A DNA stretch of 64,000 nucleotides from an uncultured Roseobacter sp. (GTDB taxonomy: Bacteria; Pseudomonadota; Alphaproteobacteria; Rhodobacterales; Rhodobacteraceae): contig NZ_CANLQB010000003.1 of the NCBI RefSeq assembly GCF_947493125.1, forward strand, positions 1 through 64,000. Reading direction: 5' to 3'. Positions 17,134-26,565 of the stretch are shown here, one piece after another. The notes beneath the pieces are model-generated. The model ran no database searches. It had not been told where the DNA came from and saw nothing but the letters and a program-made list of their open reading frames with translations. Numbering within the stretch: position 1 is the first letter of the stretch; each line of letters opens with the position of its first letter. Position numbers and translations under genes: made by a program.

Positions 17134-18640
17134 GGGCGGCCTCGGTCGGTTCCGCGCCCGTTGTTACGGAGATCAAATGATCCAGCGAGAGGTCACTGGC
17201 ATCAAGAACGCTGACGATCTCTCCGCGCATCATCACTGCGATGCGATCACATATTCCGATCAGCTCGCCCGGGTCGGACGAGGACACGATGACCCCGGAG
17301 CCGTCTTTTGCCAGCCGATCAACGAGGGCATAGATCTCCGAGCGCGCGCCGACGTCGACGCCCACGGTGGGTTCGTCTAGCAGATACACATCGGCATTCT
17401 TCAAGAGCCAGCGGCCAAGCACCACCTTTTGCTGATTGCCGCCACTCAAGAGCCGGACAACCTTTTCGGGGTCAGAAGGCCGGATATCGAGCGCGGAAAT
17501 CTGTTCTTCGGTCTGCTGGCGTGCCCGTCGTCGGTTTTCAAGGCCAAAACGCGAGATTGCATCAAGCGTCGCAAGCGTCACATTCTCGGAAACCGTCATG
17601 GGCAGCACCAAACCGTCATGGCGACGGTCCCGTGGGACGAGGACGATGCCGGCGTCAATGGCATCCTTTGGTGCGCGCATGCGGAGTTGGCGCGATCTGA
17701 GCCGAAGCGTTCCGCTCGTCGAGCGTCGGAGGCCGTAGATCGTATCGATCAACTCCTCACGACCGGATCCGATAAGCCCGGCAATGCCAAGGATCTCACC
17801 CGCCCGCAATCTGAATGAAACGTTCCGGAATCCCGTGCCAGAATAGTTCTCCAGTTCCAGCAAGGACGCTTGTGGCGTCCGCCTGTTTTCGGGATAGAGG
17901 TCTTCCAATTCGCGCCCGACCATGGCTGCGATCAGGTCCTGACCTGTGCTGTCTTCGATATCGTCAAAGACGCTCACGCTCCTGCCGTTGCGAAAGACTG
18001 TGACGCGGTCGCAGATATCCGTGATTTCGTTGAGATAATGCGAGACGTAAAGGATCGAGATGCCACGGTCCTTCAGGCGTGCGATCGCGTGCATGAGCGT
18101 GGCGCATTCTTCGCTGGCCAGGGGGGCCGTCGGTTCATCGAAGACAACCACCTTTGCGGCCTCGTCAATGAGGGCCCTTGCGATCTGTACCAGTTTGCGT
18201 TCCGCGGTGCCCAAATCCCGTATGAGCCGGTTTCCCGGAATGGAAACAGCCAGCACATCCCGCAGGAATGCTTCGGCACGCCTGCGCATTCCGCCTGTAT
18301 CCAGACCGAAACGTCCTCTGACCTCCTGACCCATGAACACGGATTCTGTGACCGTAAAGTGCGGCACGAGGTGCAGCTCTTGATGAATGAACCGCACACC
18401 CGCTGCGTGGACTGACTCGGGCGTGATGGGGTCGATGACCCGGCCACCTATGGTCAGGCGGCCGCCATCCGGAACGTAGACGCCTGCAAGAACCTTAATG
18501 ATCGTTGATTTGCCAGCACCGTTTTCACCAACCAAGCCATGGACCTCACCGCTGCGAATGTCCAGCGATGCCTTGTCCAGGGCAAGGACACCTGGAAAAG
18601 ACTTGGTGACTTGGTCGAGGTGAAGAAGACGATTGGACAC
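17126..18640 (-). CDS. Sugar ABC transporter ATP-binding protein, tandem ATPase (RbsA type)
   Basis: A 504-residue protein with two ATPase domains. The first has Walker A GENGAGKSTIIKV near residue 38 and Walker B VVFDEPTAPL. The second has a degenerate Walker A (GLIGSGREELID) and the signature LSGGNQQKVVLGRWL with VYLLDEPTVGVDVG. This two-domain arrangement with an altered second P-loop is normal for ribose-type importers. It energises the two permeases downstream. Confidence 0.92.
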   Translation of the reverse strand: MSNRLLHLDQVTKSFPGVLALDKASLDIRSGEVHGLVGENGAGKSTIIKVLAGVYVPDGGRLTIGGRVIDPITPESVHAAGVRFIHQELHLVPHFTVTESVFMGQEVRGRFGLDTGGMRRRAEAFLRDVLAVSIPGNRLIRDLGTAERKLVQIARALIDEAAKVVVFDEPTAPLASEECATLMHAIARLKDRGISILYVSHYLNEITDICDRVTVFRNGRSVSVFDDIEDSTGQDLIAAMVGRELEDLYPENRRTPQASLLELENYSGTGFRNVSFRLRAGEILGIAGLIGSGREELIDTIYGLRRSTSGTLRLRSRQLRMRAPKDAIDAGIVLVPRDRRHDGLVLPMTVSENVTLATLDAISRFGLENRRRARQQTEEQISALDIRPSDPEKVVRLLSGGNQQKVVLGRWLLKNADVYLLDEPTVGVDVGARSEIYALVDRLAKDGSGVIVSSSDPGELIGICDRIAVMMRGEIVSVLDASDLSLDHLISVTTGAEPTEAAHG

Positions 18641-18683
18641 TTGGGTGACCCTCTGGACGCCGCAACACTGTTTGGATGAATAA

Positions 18684-18711
18684 GGGCCGATCCAACAGCG
18701 CAGATCGGCCC
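18684..18711 (-). terminator. Hairpin between binding-protein and ATPase genes
   Basis: GGGCCGATC (18684-18692) and GATCGGCCC (18703-18711) form a perfect 9-bp stem with a 10-base loop in the 92-base gap. There is no strong T run on the transcribed strand. Such a hairpin after the first gene of a sugar importer operon is common and would raise the level of the binding protein over the membrane parts, by stopping or stabilising the message. Confidence 0.6.
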
Positions 18712-18732
18712 AGACACACAGATGTCAGGGGT

Positions 18733-19704
18733 TTACTCGAGCGATCCGTAGCCTAGGGAGCTATATGCCGCCTTGGCCTCTTCTGCGCCGTTGACCGGGA
18801 CCACATCCACATAGGTTTGCGGAAGCAACGTCTCACCCGCGAAGTGGCGCGCGACATTCATTGCCGCTGTTGAGCCTATGAGGTTTGGCTGTTGTGCCAC
18901 ATTGGCGACAAAGGGGCTGCCGTCCTCGGCCATAATTTCCAGCGTGTCTGGTCCGCCGTCCAGGGCCGTTACGATGATATCGGTCCGACCGGTTTCTTCA
19001 AGCGCCTGAACCACGCCAATGGCAGGCTGGTCCCAGCAGCCGACATGGATGGCGTCGATTGTGCCTTCCGGGTATTGGCTAAGAAGATCAAGGGTCTGCT
19101 TTCTGGCATCTTCCGGTGCGTTGGCGAATTCCTCCGCCAGTTCAGGCTGGATGATCTCAATTCCGGGGTAATCCTGCAGTACGTATTTCCAAAGTCCGGT
19201 ACGGATCCCGCAAATGCGCAATGCGTTCTCAAAGGCATTGAAGACGGCGACCTTACCCTCTCCTCCAATGGCGTCCGCCATATAGCGTCCGATGGTCGTG
19301 CCCATGTAGTAGTTGTCCGATGTGGTGTTATTGACCGCATGCGGGCTTGGATGATCGACAGTGAAAACCGGAATGCCAGCGGACTTGAGCGCTTCGAACT
19401 TCGGCTCGACCGCTCCATCCCCAAGGATGGAGATCACGGCATCGACACCCGATGTGAGCAGCACATCGTGGTTGTCTGCGTGGACCTGATTGTCCCGCCC
19501 CCCATCGACCGGCACGACCTCGCCGCCCAGTTTTTCGACGGTCGATGTGGCCCCGTTGAACGCTTCCCGGTCCCAAAAGTGCTGGGTCCCGACAACGGCC
19601 ACGCCAATACGTTTTCCTTCGAGACTAAGACCCTCGTCAGCTTGAGCGGTCATTGTCGAAAGTGCCACGACAGCGAGACCTAAAATCGAAGATTTGAAAG
19701 TCAT
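18733..19704 (-). CDS. Sugar ABC transporter substrate-binding protein (periplasmic binding protein type 1)
   Basis: A 323-residue secreted protein of the RbsB/YtfQ family. A signal peptide ends near MTAQADE. RIGVAVVGTQHFWDREAFNGA is the typical first strand and ligand-contact loop, and GVDAVISILGD and IDAIHVGCWDQPAIG are further hallmarks. The cysteines in RICGIRTG and VGCWD are unusual for this group. It is the first gene of the operon, facing the SorC regulator across the promoter region. The sugar bound cannot be named from sequence. Confidence 0.88.
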   Translation of the reverse strand: MTFKSSILGLAVVALSTMTAQADEGLSLEGKRIGVAVVGTQHFWDREAFNGATSTVEKLGGEVVPVDGGRDNQVHADNHDVLLTSGVDAVISILGDGAVEPKFEALKSAGIPVFTVDHPSPHAVNNTTSDNYYMGTTIGRYMADAIGGEGKVAVFNAFENALRICGIRTGLWKYVLQDYPGIEIIQPELAEEFANAPEDARKQTLDLLSQYPEGTIDAIHVGCWDQPAIGVVQALEETGRTDIIVTALDGGPDTLEIMAEDGSPFVANVAQQPNLIGSTAAMNVARHFAGETLLPQTYVDVVPVNGAEEAKAAYSSLGYGSLE

Positions 19705-19774
19705 TCTTCTCCTCCCAGAGCGACTGTTGTTTTAAGTCTAGAGGCAAGCATGCAGTATTACAAAAGTCAAATAA

Positions 19775-19790
19775 TTTTACATGTGTAAAA
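19775..19790. promoter_or_regulatory. Candidate operator, 16-bp palindrome
   Basis: TTTTACATGTGTAAAA is a perfect 7-2-7 inverted repeat in the AT-rich gap between the divergent importer operon (start 19704) and the SorC-family regulator (start 19920). A related half-site, ATTACAAAAG, occurs about 18 bases to the left. The placement fits an operator read by the adjacent regulator. Confidence 0.55.
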
Positions 19791-19919
19791 GTTTTGCCTT
19801 TTGTTGGTTTTGCTAATCAAATGTCATAGTCATCTATTGACAACTGCCGCGACTTTATCTTTCAACATCGCGCTAGGCTTCGCAAACTGCAGCAGACGGA
19901 AAAAGAACGAGCGCGCTAA

Positions 19920-20915
19920 ATGGCCTCGAAACTGCGAAAAAACTCCCAGGATAAACGCGCGCTCCTCGCGAATGTTGCGCTGCTCTATTACGGTGAGGGC
20001 CTGACGCAAAATGACATCGCCAGCAGGATTGATGTTGCGCGCACAACCGTTGTGAACTTGCTGAAAGAGGCGCGGGAAGAAGGAGTTGTGGATATTCGCG
20101 TAGATGGCAAGAGCCTCGCGAGTTCAACGGCTTCTCTGCGATTACGTGACAAATATGGTCTAGAAGAAGTCTACATCGCCAGCACCCTGAACGAGGCCAA
20201 GCCAAATTCGCCGGAAGAAGTGATGCGGCAGCTGGGACGTGTCGGTTCGACCGCGCTTTCCGAAACGATCCAGCAAGGAGATCGCCTCGGTATCGCGTGG
20301 GGGCTTCCGGTTCAGGCCGTGGCTGACCAGATGCTGGTGACAGAGACACCCGGCGTCGAAGTCTATCAGATGATCGGTTCTCTGATCTCCGATTTTGTTC
20401 CGGCGTCGGAGAAATGCTCGATCGATATTGCCACAAAACTTGGCGCCCCATGCTACACCCTGCACGCGCCTGCGCTCGCTTCGACCGCTGAGGTCGCGGC
20501 AATCCTCGAAGCGGAACCGACCATCAAGGCACAGCTTGCAGCTCTGAAGACTCTGGACACCGCGGTTGTTTCCATCGGTGATGTCACCGACACCACACCG
20601 ATGGCTTTGTCAGGAATGGTCACGCGTCAAGAACTTGCGCGTGCCCGATCCGCGGGTGCAGTCGGGATACTATGTTGCCGCTACATCGATAGGAACGGTG
20701 ATCTCCTGTCTTTGCCACCTGATGATCGGATCATCGCAGCGCGCCTTGACGACATTCGGCGCGCCCGTCGCCGATTGATGGTCGTCGGAGGAGACAGCCG
20801 TGTGGAGGCGACGCGTGCGGCCATAAAGGGCGGGTACGTGACGCACTTGTGTACGGACAAATCTCTTGCTGAGATGTTGTTGACAGACCCGTCCAATGAG
20901 CCCGCAATGGGGTAG
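19920..20915 (+). CDS. SorC/DeoR-family sugar-binding transcriptional regulator
   Basis: A 331-residue regulator. The N-terminal winged helix includes YYGEGLTQNDIASRIDVARTT, with the recognition helix near residues 35-50, and the C-terminal two-thirds is the SorC effector domain related to sugar-phosphate isomerases (GDRLGIAWG, VVSIGDVTDTTPM and GVVGILCCRYID-like segments). These regulators respond to phosphorylated sugars. It is divergent from the importer and likely controls it and the nearby dehydrogenase. Confidence 0.88.
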   Translation: MASKLRKNSQDKRALLANVALLYYGEGLTQNDIASRIDVARTTVVNLLKEAREEGVVDIRVDGKSLASSTASLRLRDKYGLEEVYIASTLNEAKPNSPEEVMRQLGRVGSTALSETIQQGDRLGIAWGLPVQAVADQMLVTETPGVEVYQMIGSLISDFVPASEKCSIDIATKLGAPCYTLHAPALASTAEVAAILEAEPTIKAQLAALKTLDTAVVSIGDVTDTTPMALSGMVTRQELARARSAGAVGILCCRYIDRNGDLLSLPPDDRIIAARLDDIRRARRRLMVVGGDSRVEATRAAIKGGYVTHLCTDKSLAEMLLTDPSNEPAMG

Positions 20916-21212
20916 AATCGCGACGAGGGCTTTCACAATCTGATATGGATGAGCGTGCTGCTCGGAGAGGCGCCGTGCCGTTGCGACCTCGCAATATGAA
21001 GGTCGCGGGTGTCATATCGTCTTGCTTGGCAAAAATGCAGTCATCAGTGTTACAAGGTGCAACGCAGAAAACCGATTGGTTTGTATTCTCTCAAAGAGAA
21101 GATCTGGATCTCACCTGGAAATAGGCTTTGGCCAAAAATGATCCGACGCGGATCGCTGCCTTATATGAAAGCTGCTTCTGGCCTGCCCTTCTATATCGCG
21201 CGCCGCGATAGC

Positions 21213-22970
21213 CTACTGGATGTTCCTTAGCATGCTGATGGACTTGCTCGGCGGTTCGCCAAATTCCTGCCGGTAGAGCTTGGCGAAGTTGCTGACACTC
21301 GAAAACCCAGCGGCATGGGCGATCTCTGCGACGGTGTTGTATTGATCAAGCAGGATCAGGTTGCGCGCGAAATTGAGCCGGACCGATCTGATAACGGACG
21401 CGGGTGATTGCCCGTTGGCCTCCTTCAGCCGTCGACCAAGTGTCTTCTGGCTCACCGCGAGCGAGGCGGCCAGTTTCTCAACCCCAAAGCTTTGATCGGC
21501 CACGTTGTCGAGGATGGATTCTGTGGCGCGCTCCAAGAACTGCCGATTGATGGGCAGGTGCTGCTTCCCGTCGGGATCATCCGCCAGTGCTGCCTCAAGG
21601 GCTTCGAGGCGGGCCATGGTCGTCCGCTCTGTCTGGGTGCGCTGCTCTTCGATGTATTTGATATGCCGCCCCAGTGCGGCCAGTTCCACAACGGCAGACC
21701 GGCGCTCCGCTTGCATCGACCGCACCACCACCGATATGGCCAACATCATGAAAAGGGTCTCGCCCACAATGGCGGCAATGTACCCCAGGGACAGCGGTCG
21801 CGCGAGCACGACGTCAAAGACCGAGTTCGCCAGAGTGATGTCAACGGGCACCAGAAACGCGTAAACCGCTACGAAAAGCCCGCCGCTCAGCGCGATCAGG
21901 GAGCCCGCAATCGGCCAGGCTTGCGGAAGCCCGGCACGTATTTTGTGAATGGCCACGACCAGAAGGATCAGCGGGCTGACGAAGTAAATCAGATGCAGTG
22001 GCATCGCAAGGTGCCACGGATCCATAACGGCCAATGCCGTGACCACAACAATCACTGCAGAAAGAGACTGAAACAGCCGCCGCCAGCTGCGAGGGTCTGC
22101 ATCTACATTCAGCAGAACGCGGCAGTATTGCACATTGGCCAGAATTCCCAACCCGGCAAATCCTTCGGTGATCGGCGTCAGCGTGACCGCAGGTAGCGTC
22201 ACATCGAAGAGCTCGTTCAACCAGCCATCATAGATGAAGGTGAACATGAAGAGGCAAAGCAGATAGAGCGCGTAGTACTGATAAAAGCGCCGGTCGATTT
22301 GTCGGAACACGATCAGGCTCAGAAGCGCGATCGTGGCGACATACGCCAAGAAGAGCACCGTCATCAGGAGGGTGACCGTGGTCCAGTCGGAAAAAAGATC
22401 TGCCGACATGATTGCTGCGGTGATTGTGGGCTCGAACGTGCCGGTGATCCGCAGGTAGAACACCCGAGGGTCGCCCGGTTGCAGGGCAAGCGGCAACCCG
22501 GTCCTGATCGCCGCGCTGTCCGTGTCTTCGGGGCGGATGACGCGACCGGCGCGGGACATCTCGACGAGCGTGCCGTCCTGCTCCTCAAACAAAACCACCT
22601 CGTCGAAGATCTTCTCGATGAAGGTGACGAACACGTCCTGTTCTTCGGCAGACGGGTTCGCGATGGAAAACCGCAGCCAAAGGGCTTGGGACGGCACCGG
22701 AGCATCGAAGAGACCGCTGCAATTCGGAGGATAAAAGCTCTGGCTGAGGATGCTGTCCGGGCCAACCGTCCCGGTCGGGTCCAGGAAGGCTTCCGCGCGC
22801 AGCGCCTGCATCTGATCGTCAGATGTGCCGGACAGCCTATGGACGACCGGAGACGCATCTTCCGGCGTCAGGCATGCAAGGGCTTGGCCGCTTCTCTCCT
22901 CCGCTCCTGCCGGTACGGCGATGATGGACAACACAAGCAGCACGCAGACAATCACATATGTCCTGATCAT
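21213..22970 (-). CDS. Membrane-anchored AraC-family regulator with 7TMR-DISM sensor
   Basis: A 585-residue protein; the start at 22970 gives a signal peptide (MIRTYVIVCVLLVLSIIAVPAGA) after a GGGGGG stretch, although the frame stays open upstream to 23102. A periplasmic beta-rich domain (about residues 30-170, 7TMR-DISM extracellular type) is followed by seven membrane helices (about 175-390), a coiled coil (IEEQRTQTERTTMARLEALE) and a C-terminal AraC DNA-binding domain with two helix-turn-helices (VEKLAASLAVSQKTLGRRL and VAEIAHAAGFSSVSNFAKLY). It appears to sense an external ligand and act on DNA directly from the membrane. No target gene is obvious nearby. Confidence 0.85.
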   Translation of the reverse strand: MIRTYVIVCVLLVLSIIAVPAGAEERSGQALACLTPEDASPVVHRLSGTSDDQMQALRAEAFLDPTGTVGPDSILSQSFYPPNCSGLFDAPVPSQALWLRFSIANPSAEEQDVFVTFIEKIFDEVVLFEEQDGTLVEMSRAGRVIRPEDTDSAAIRTGLPLALQPGDPRVFYLRITGTFEPTITAAIMSADLFSDWTTVTLLMTVLFLAYVATIALLSLIVFRQIDRRFYQYYALYLLCLFMFTFIYDGWLNELFDVTLPAVTLTPITEGFAGLGILANVQYCRVLLNVDADPRSWRRLFQSLSAVIVVVTALAVMDPWHLAMPLHLIYFVSPLILLVVAIHKIRAGLPQAWPIAGSLIALSGGLFVAVYAFLVPVDITLANSVFDVVLARPLSLGYIAAIVGETLFMMLAISVVVRSMQAERRSAVVELAALGRHIKYIEEQRTQTERTTMARLEALEAALADDPDGKQHLPINRQFLERATESILDNVADQSFGVEKLAASLAVSQKTLGRRLKEANGQSPASVIRSVRLNFARNLILLDQYNTVAEIAHAAGFSSVSNFAKLYRQEFGEPPSKSISMLRNIQ

Positions 22971-23261
22971 CGACCCCCCAATCGAGAATGTGTGTGTGCC
23001 GAGTGTTCTATGCGAATTCGCAACGCTCGGCTGCACTGGTTTGGGACAAATTTGAGCGCGTTTCGGCCAAATCCGCCTCGCCCCGTTCTCTTTGCGCTTC
23101 AAAGCTGGCTTTGATGATGCTCGTAAATCGTATGCAATTCAACTTTGGCGAGAACTTCCGTGAGGCCGGTACAGGCCATGCGCCCGCGCCATCTGTGTTC
23201 TGGTGCGCATGAAACGTCCCGAGGGCCTGTCGAGCAGGACTATTTATAGGGAGACATAGAT

Positions 23262-23879
23262 ATGACCATCAAAGGCATCGCTCTCGCTGTAACTCTGGCC
23301 GCAGTCACCGCAACATCAGGTTTCGCAGCCACCGTCACATTGAATGTCGCCGGTGGCGACCTGCTCCGTCCCTCGAACATCTCCGTAAGTGAAACCTTCT
23401 GCGACGTCGACTTCATTGATGGAAGCTATGCCGGGTTCGTTGACGGCTGCGAAGACACGTCGGACTTTGTTTTCTGGACTGCGTCTAAGGCCGGGGCCGC
23501 TGTTACAATTCTGCTCTCGAGCGTGTTTGTGGACGGCCTGCTTGGCAACTTCAATGCGCCCCCCGAGCTTAAGAGAGGCATTGAGCGCCGGGTCGGGGGC
23601 GAATTTCAGATCCCTTGCGCGCGACCTTGGTTCTTCGTCACTGTCATATCTTTGTCTAGCTCTGCGTCTGCGGCGACCGACCAAGTTTTCGAGGCCTGGT
23701 CCTCGAGCATCCAAGGTGGCCGGTCGTTTGACGCAGGAGACAGGTATGCCCGCTTTACGCAATCTGCCGCCTCCCTTGGTCCTCTGCCAGCCTATCGGGT
23801 TGTCGCGCTTGCTAGTTTCGACAGTCTCGGAGTGTCGCGGTCACGGCGCATAGCGGCTGCGGCGGGCTGGATACAATGA
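23262..23879 (+). pseudogene. Degenerate VPLPA-CTERM-type exported protein
   Basis: The frame codes for 205 residues with a clear ribosome site (GGGAGA) and signal peptide (ending TSGFAA). Its C-terminus, LGPLPAYRVVALASFDSLG then VSRSRRIAAAAG, lines up with the consensus VPLPA, hydrophobic leucine-rich helix and basic tail of the VPLPA-CTERM sorting signal. Several core residues have become Y, R, S or D, so the helix is broken. The middle has no recognised domain. The likeliest reading is a decayed member of this family; a divergent working protein is possible. Confidence 0.45.
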
Positions 23880-23918
23880 ACCCTGAAGGATTGCCTCCTC
23901 GATATCGCATCGCAGCCC

Positions 23919-26219
23919 ATGGATGACCATGCTCACGCGGAGGCTTTCGCGCCACGGACCGACGGCAGCGCCACAGCTCACACAGGGTCCGCGGCGGCCG
24001 GAAAGGCTATTCCAGGAGGCCACATTCCGGGGCTCCGCGACTTGCCCGCCATCCTCTCCGCCGGGCTGATTTGCGGCCTGCTGACTGCGATGTTTGCCAT
24101 CTCTGCGGCCGCGTTGCTGTTCTCAACAGTGCTGAGCACTCATATCACCCTGGCCATCGGAATCTGCCTGTTCGGAACCATCGTGCTGAATGTCGTGATC
24201 GCGCTATCCAGCTCCTGCCCGGGGATGCTGTCGGTGACACAGGAGGTAACCGTGGTCACACTGGCGGTGATCGCAGCTTCGATCCACGGGGGCATGTTCG
24301 GCACCCACAGCGAAGCGGAGACCCTGGCGACGATCATCGTGATGATCGGGCTGGCTACCGCATTGACCGGCGCGGCACTCTTTGCGATGGGGAGTTTCCG
24401 GCTCGGCCGGCTGATCCGGTTTATACCCTATCCGGTGGTCGCAGGGTTCCTAGCCGGAATGGGCTGGTTGATCGTGGCAGGTGCGCTGGCGGTGATCTTG
24501 GGCGATCCAGTCACTGCGAAGACCCTGCCTGCGCTGGTTGACGCCGATGCCATGGCCAAATGGGTGCCTGCGGTAGCCTTCGCAGCTGTCGTGGATGTTG
24601 CGGCGCGCCGGAGCGGAAGCCCGTTTGTCTTACCGATAGCCATAGCACTGTTTCTCGCCCTGTTTCACACCGGTGTCTGGTTGTTTGATCTCTCGGCCGC
24701 GGATCTGCAGCGTGACGGCTGGCTCTTCGCGCCACCGCATGACGGGGCGATAGATCTGCCGTTTCATGGCAACCCCTTGGCTCTGGCCGACTGGACGACG
24801 ATCTGGTCAGAACTGCCAAAGATATCTGCGCTCCTGGCGATAAGCGCCGCGGCATTGCTCTTCGCTGCGAGCGGCATTGAGCTTTCCCTGCGCCGGGATA
24901 TCGACCTCGACCGAGAGCTCCGGGCCGCGGGTCTTGCAAACATGGTGGCAGGTTCCGGAGGCGGCGCCGCGGGATTCCAGGGATTGGGGCTCACGATCCT
25001 GGCACATCACTTGGGCGCAGCTTACCGCATCACCGGCCTGCTGGTCGCGGGGGTGTGTACCGCGATCCTGGTTTTCGGCGGGTCATTGCTGAGCGTCGTT
25101 CCGGTCCCGCTCTTTGGTGGCCTGCTCCTCTGGATTGGTGGTGGCCTTCTTTATCAGTGGTTGATCGGGGTCTTCGCCAGCGTATCGCGTCGCGAATATG
25201 TGGTTGTGGTGCTGATCGTTCTCCTCATGGTCACCGTCGGTTTGCTGGAAGGGATCGCCGCGGGTGTTTTCGCAGCGGCGGCGCTTTTTACCGCGGAATA
25301 CGCTCGCGTTGATGTGGTGAAATATGCAGTCAACGGAAAAACTTATACCAGCCGCACCGAACACGCCCCGGATGATCGCGCCTATCTGCGGAGACATGGA
25401 GATCAGATCTGTATCCTAAGACTGCAGGGCTTCATCTTTTTCGGCAGCGTACATCAGTTGTATCAGCAGGCCCGGGACTGCTTTGAGATATGCGGAACGG
25501 CGGGGGGCCGCTTTCTCGTGCTGGATTGCCGGGATGTGACCGGGTTTGACTCATCCGCCATTCAAGGGCTGAGCAAAATCTGCGACATCGTTCAGAAACA
25601 GGACGGTCGATTGGTCATCGTTGCTCTCAAACCCGTCATGTCCAAACGCCTCAACAAGCTACTGCTGAAAGCGGAAGCCGACCCGGCAATACTCTATTTC
25701 GACGAGGCAGATGCGGCCGTCGCATGGTGTGAAGATCGCCTGTTGCTGGACGGCACCTCTGGCCGACGCCCGGAAGCAACACCACATATTGCAGAACAGC
25801 TGGCCGCCTGCCTGAAGGATGCAGATGCCTTTGCGACCATGAAGCCGTATTTGAAAAGGATCGCGCTCAGACCGCAGGAGATGCTGATCCGCCAACAGGA
25901 TGCGGGGACAGACATTTACTTCATTGAAAAAGGTCTCATCAAGGTGCACCTCGACAGCCCTGCAACCCTTCCCGTTCATCTGCGAACACTTGGACCAGGA
26001 ACCATCGTCGGGGAAATGTCCGTCTTTCTTGAGCGGGAGCGCACCGCGTCGGCAACCGCCGAAACGGCTGCTACAGTTTGGCGCCTGAGTCAGCAGGATT
26101 TGAAGCGGATGACGCTGTTGAACCCCGCTTTGGCCGATGCGCTGAACAGGTATTTCCTGAGGACGATCGCGGAACGTCTCGATCAATCAAATCGCCTCGT
26201 CCGATCTCTTACTGATTGA
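23919..26219 (+). CDS. SulP-family anion transporter with STAS and cyclic-nucleotide-binding-like domains
   Basis: A 766-residue membrane protein. After a 40-residue soluble N-terminus come about 10-14 membrane segments (to about residue 460) of the SulP/SLC26 family. A STAS domain (about 490-600) includes DCRDVTGFDSSAIQGLSKI, and a C-terminal cNMP-binding-like domain (about 640-755) includes RQQDAGTDIYFIEKGLI and GTIVGEMSVFLERERTASATA. Substrates in this family include sulfate, bicarbonate and dicarboxylates; this one is not assignable. The last domain suggests control by a nucleotide or another small ligand. It stands alone. Confidence 0.88.
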   Translation: MDDHAHAEAFAPRTDGSATAHTGSAAAGKAIPGGHIPGLRDLPAILSAGLICGLLTAMFAISAAALLFSTVLSTHITLAIGICLFGTIVLNVVIALSSSCPGMLSVTQEVTVVTLAVIAASIHGGMFGTHSEAETLATIIVMIGLATALTGAALFAMGSFRLGRLIRFIPYPVVAGFLAGMGWLIVAGALAVILGDPVTAKTLPALVDADAMAKWVPAVAFAAVVDVAARRSGSPFVLPIAIALFLALFHTGVWLFDLSAADLQRDGWLFAPPHDGAIDLPFHGNPLALADWTTIWSELPKISALLAISAAALLFAASGIELSLRRDIDLDRELRAAGLANMVAGSGGGAAGFQGLGLTILAHHLGAAYRITGLLVAGVCTAILVFGGSLLSVVPVPLFGGLLLWIGGGLLYQWLIGVFASVSRREYVVVVLIVLLMVTVGLLEGIAAGVFAAAALFTAEYARVDVVKYAVNGKTYTSRTEHAPDDRAYLRRHGDQICILRLQGFIFFGSVHQLYQQARDCFEICGTAGGRFLVLDCRDVTGFDSSAIQGLSKICDIVQKQDGRLVIVALKPVMSKRLNKLLLKAEADPAILYFDEADAAVAWCEDRLLLDGTSGRRPEATPHIAEQLAACLKDADAFATMKPYLKRIALRPQEMLIRQQDAGTDIYFIEKGLIKVHLDSPATLPVHLRTLGPGTIVGEMSVFLERERTASATAETAATVWRLSQQDLKRMTLLNPALADALNRYFLRTIAERLDQSNRLVRSLTD

Positions 26220-26565
26220 GATCGCCGACTGGCAGTCTCGTGTCTGGTTTAAGCAGGCATCCGCGGGCTGGAAAATGCTGACACCAAGACGAGATCACCT
26301 CTGGGGGCTGTCTTTAGTTTTTCGTCACTTTGAAACGTGGATCCGCCGGTAAGCATGAGAGCATTTTTCTGAGCAGATCTTTCGCCTGAGACACACATGA
26401 GGGCACCCGCTGGTCGTCAAGACGATCCTAGTGGGCGTCGCGGCCATTAGGCGTGCAACAGGACGCGGGCAGACCTCATTCTCAAGGTGTCTGCGTCTGC
26501 TCCGGTTGATCTGCAGTCGAGCGACACTAGCATGAGAAGTCATCAGACAAACGAACGGTCGCCGC
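26220..26565. other. Intergenic gap before glgB
   Basis: About 345 bases with no supported gene on either strand. It must contain the promoter for the glgB unit, but no clear promoter, operator or terminator pattern was recognised. Confidence 0.5.
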
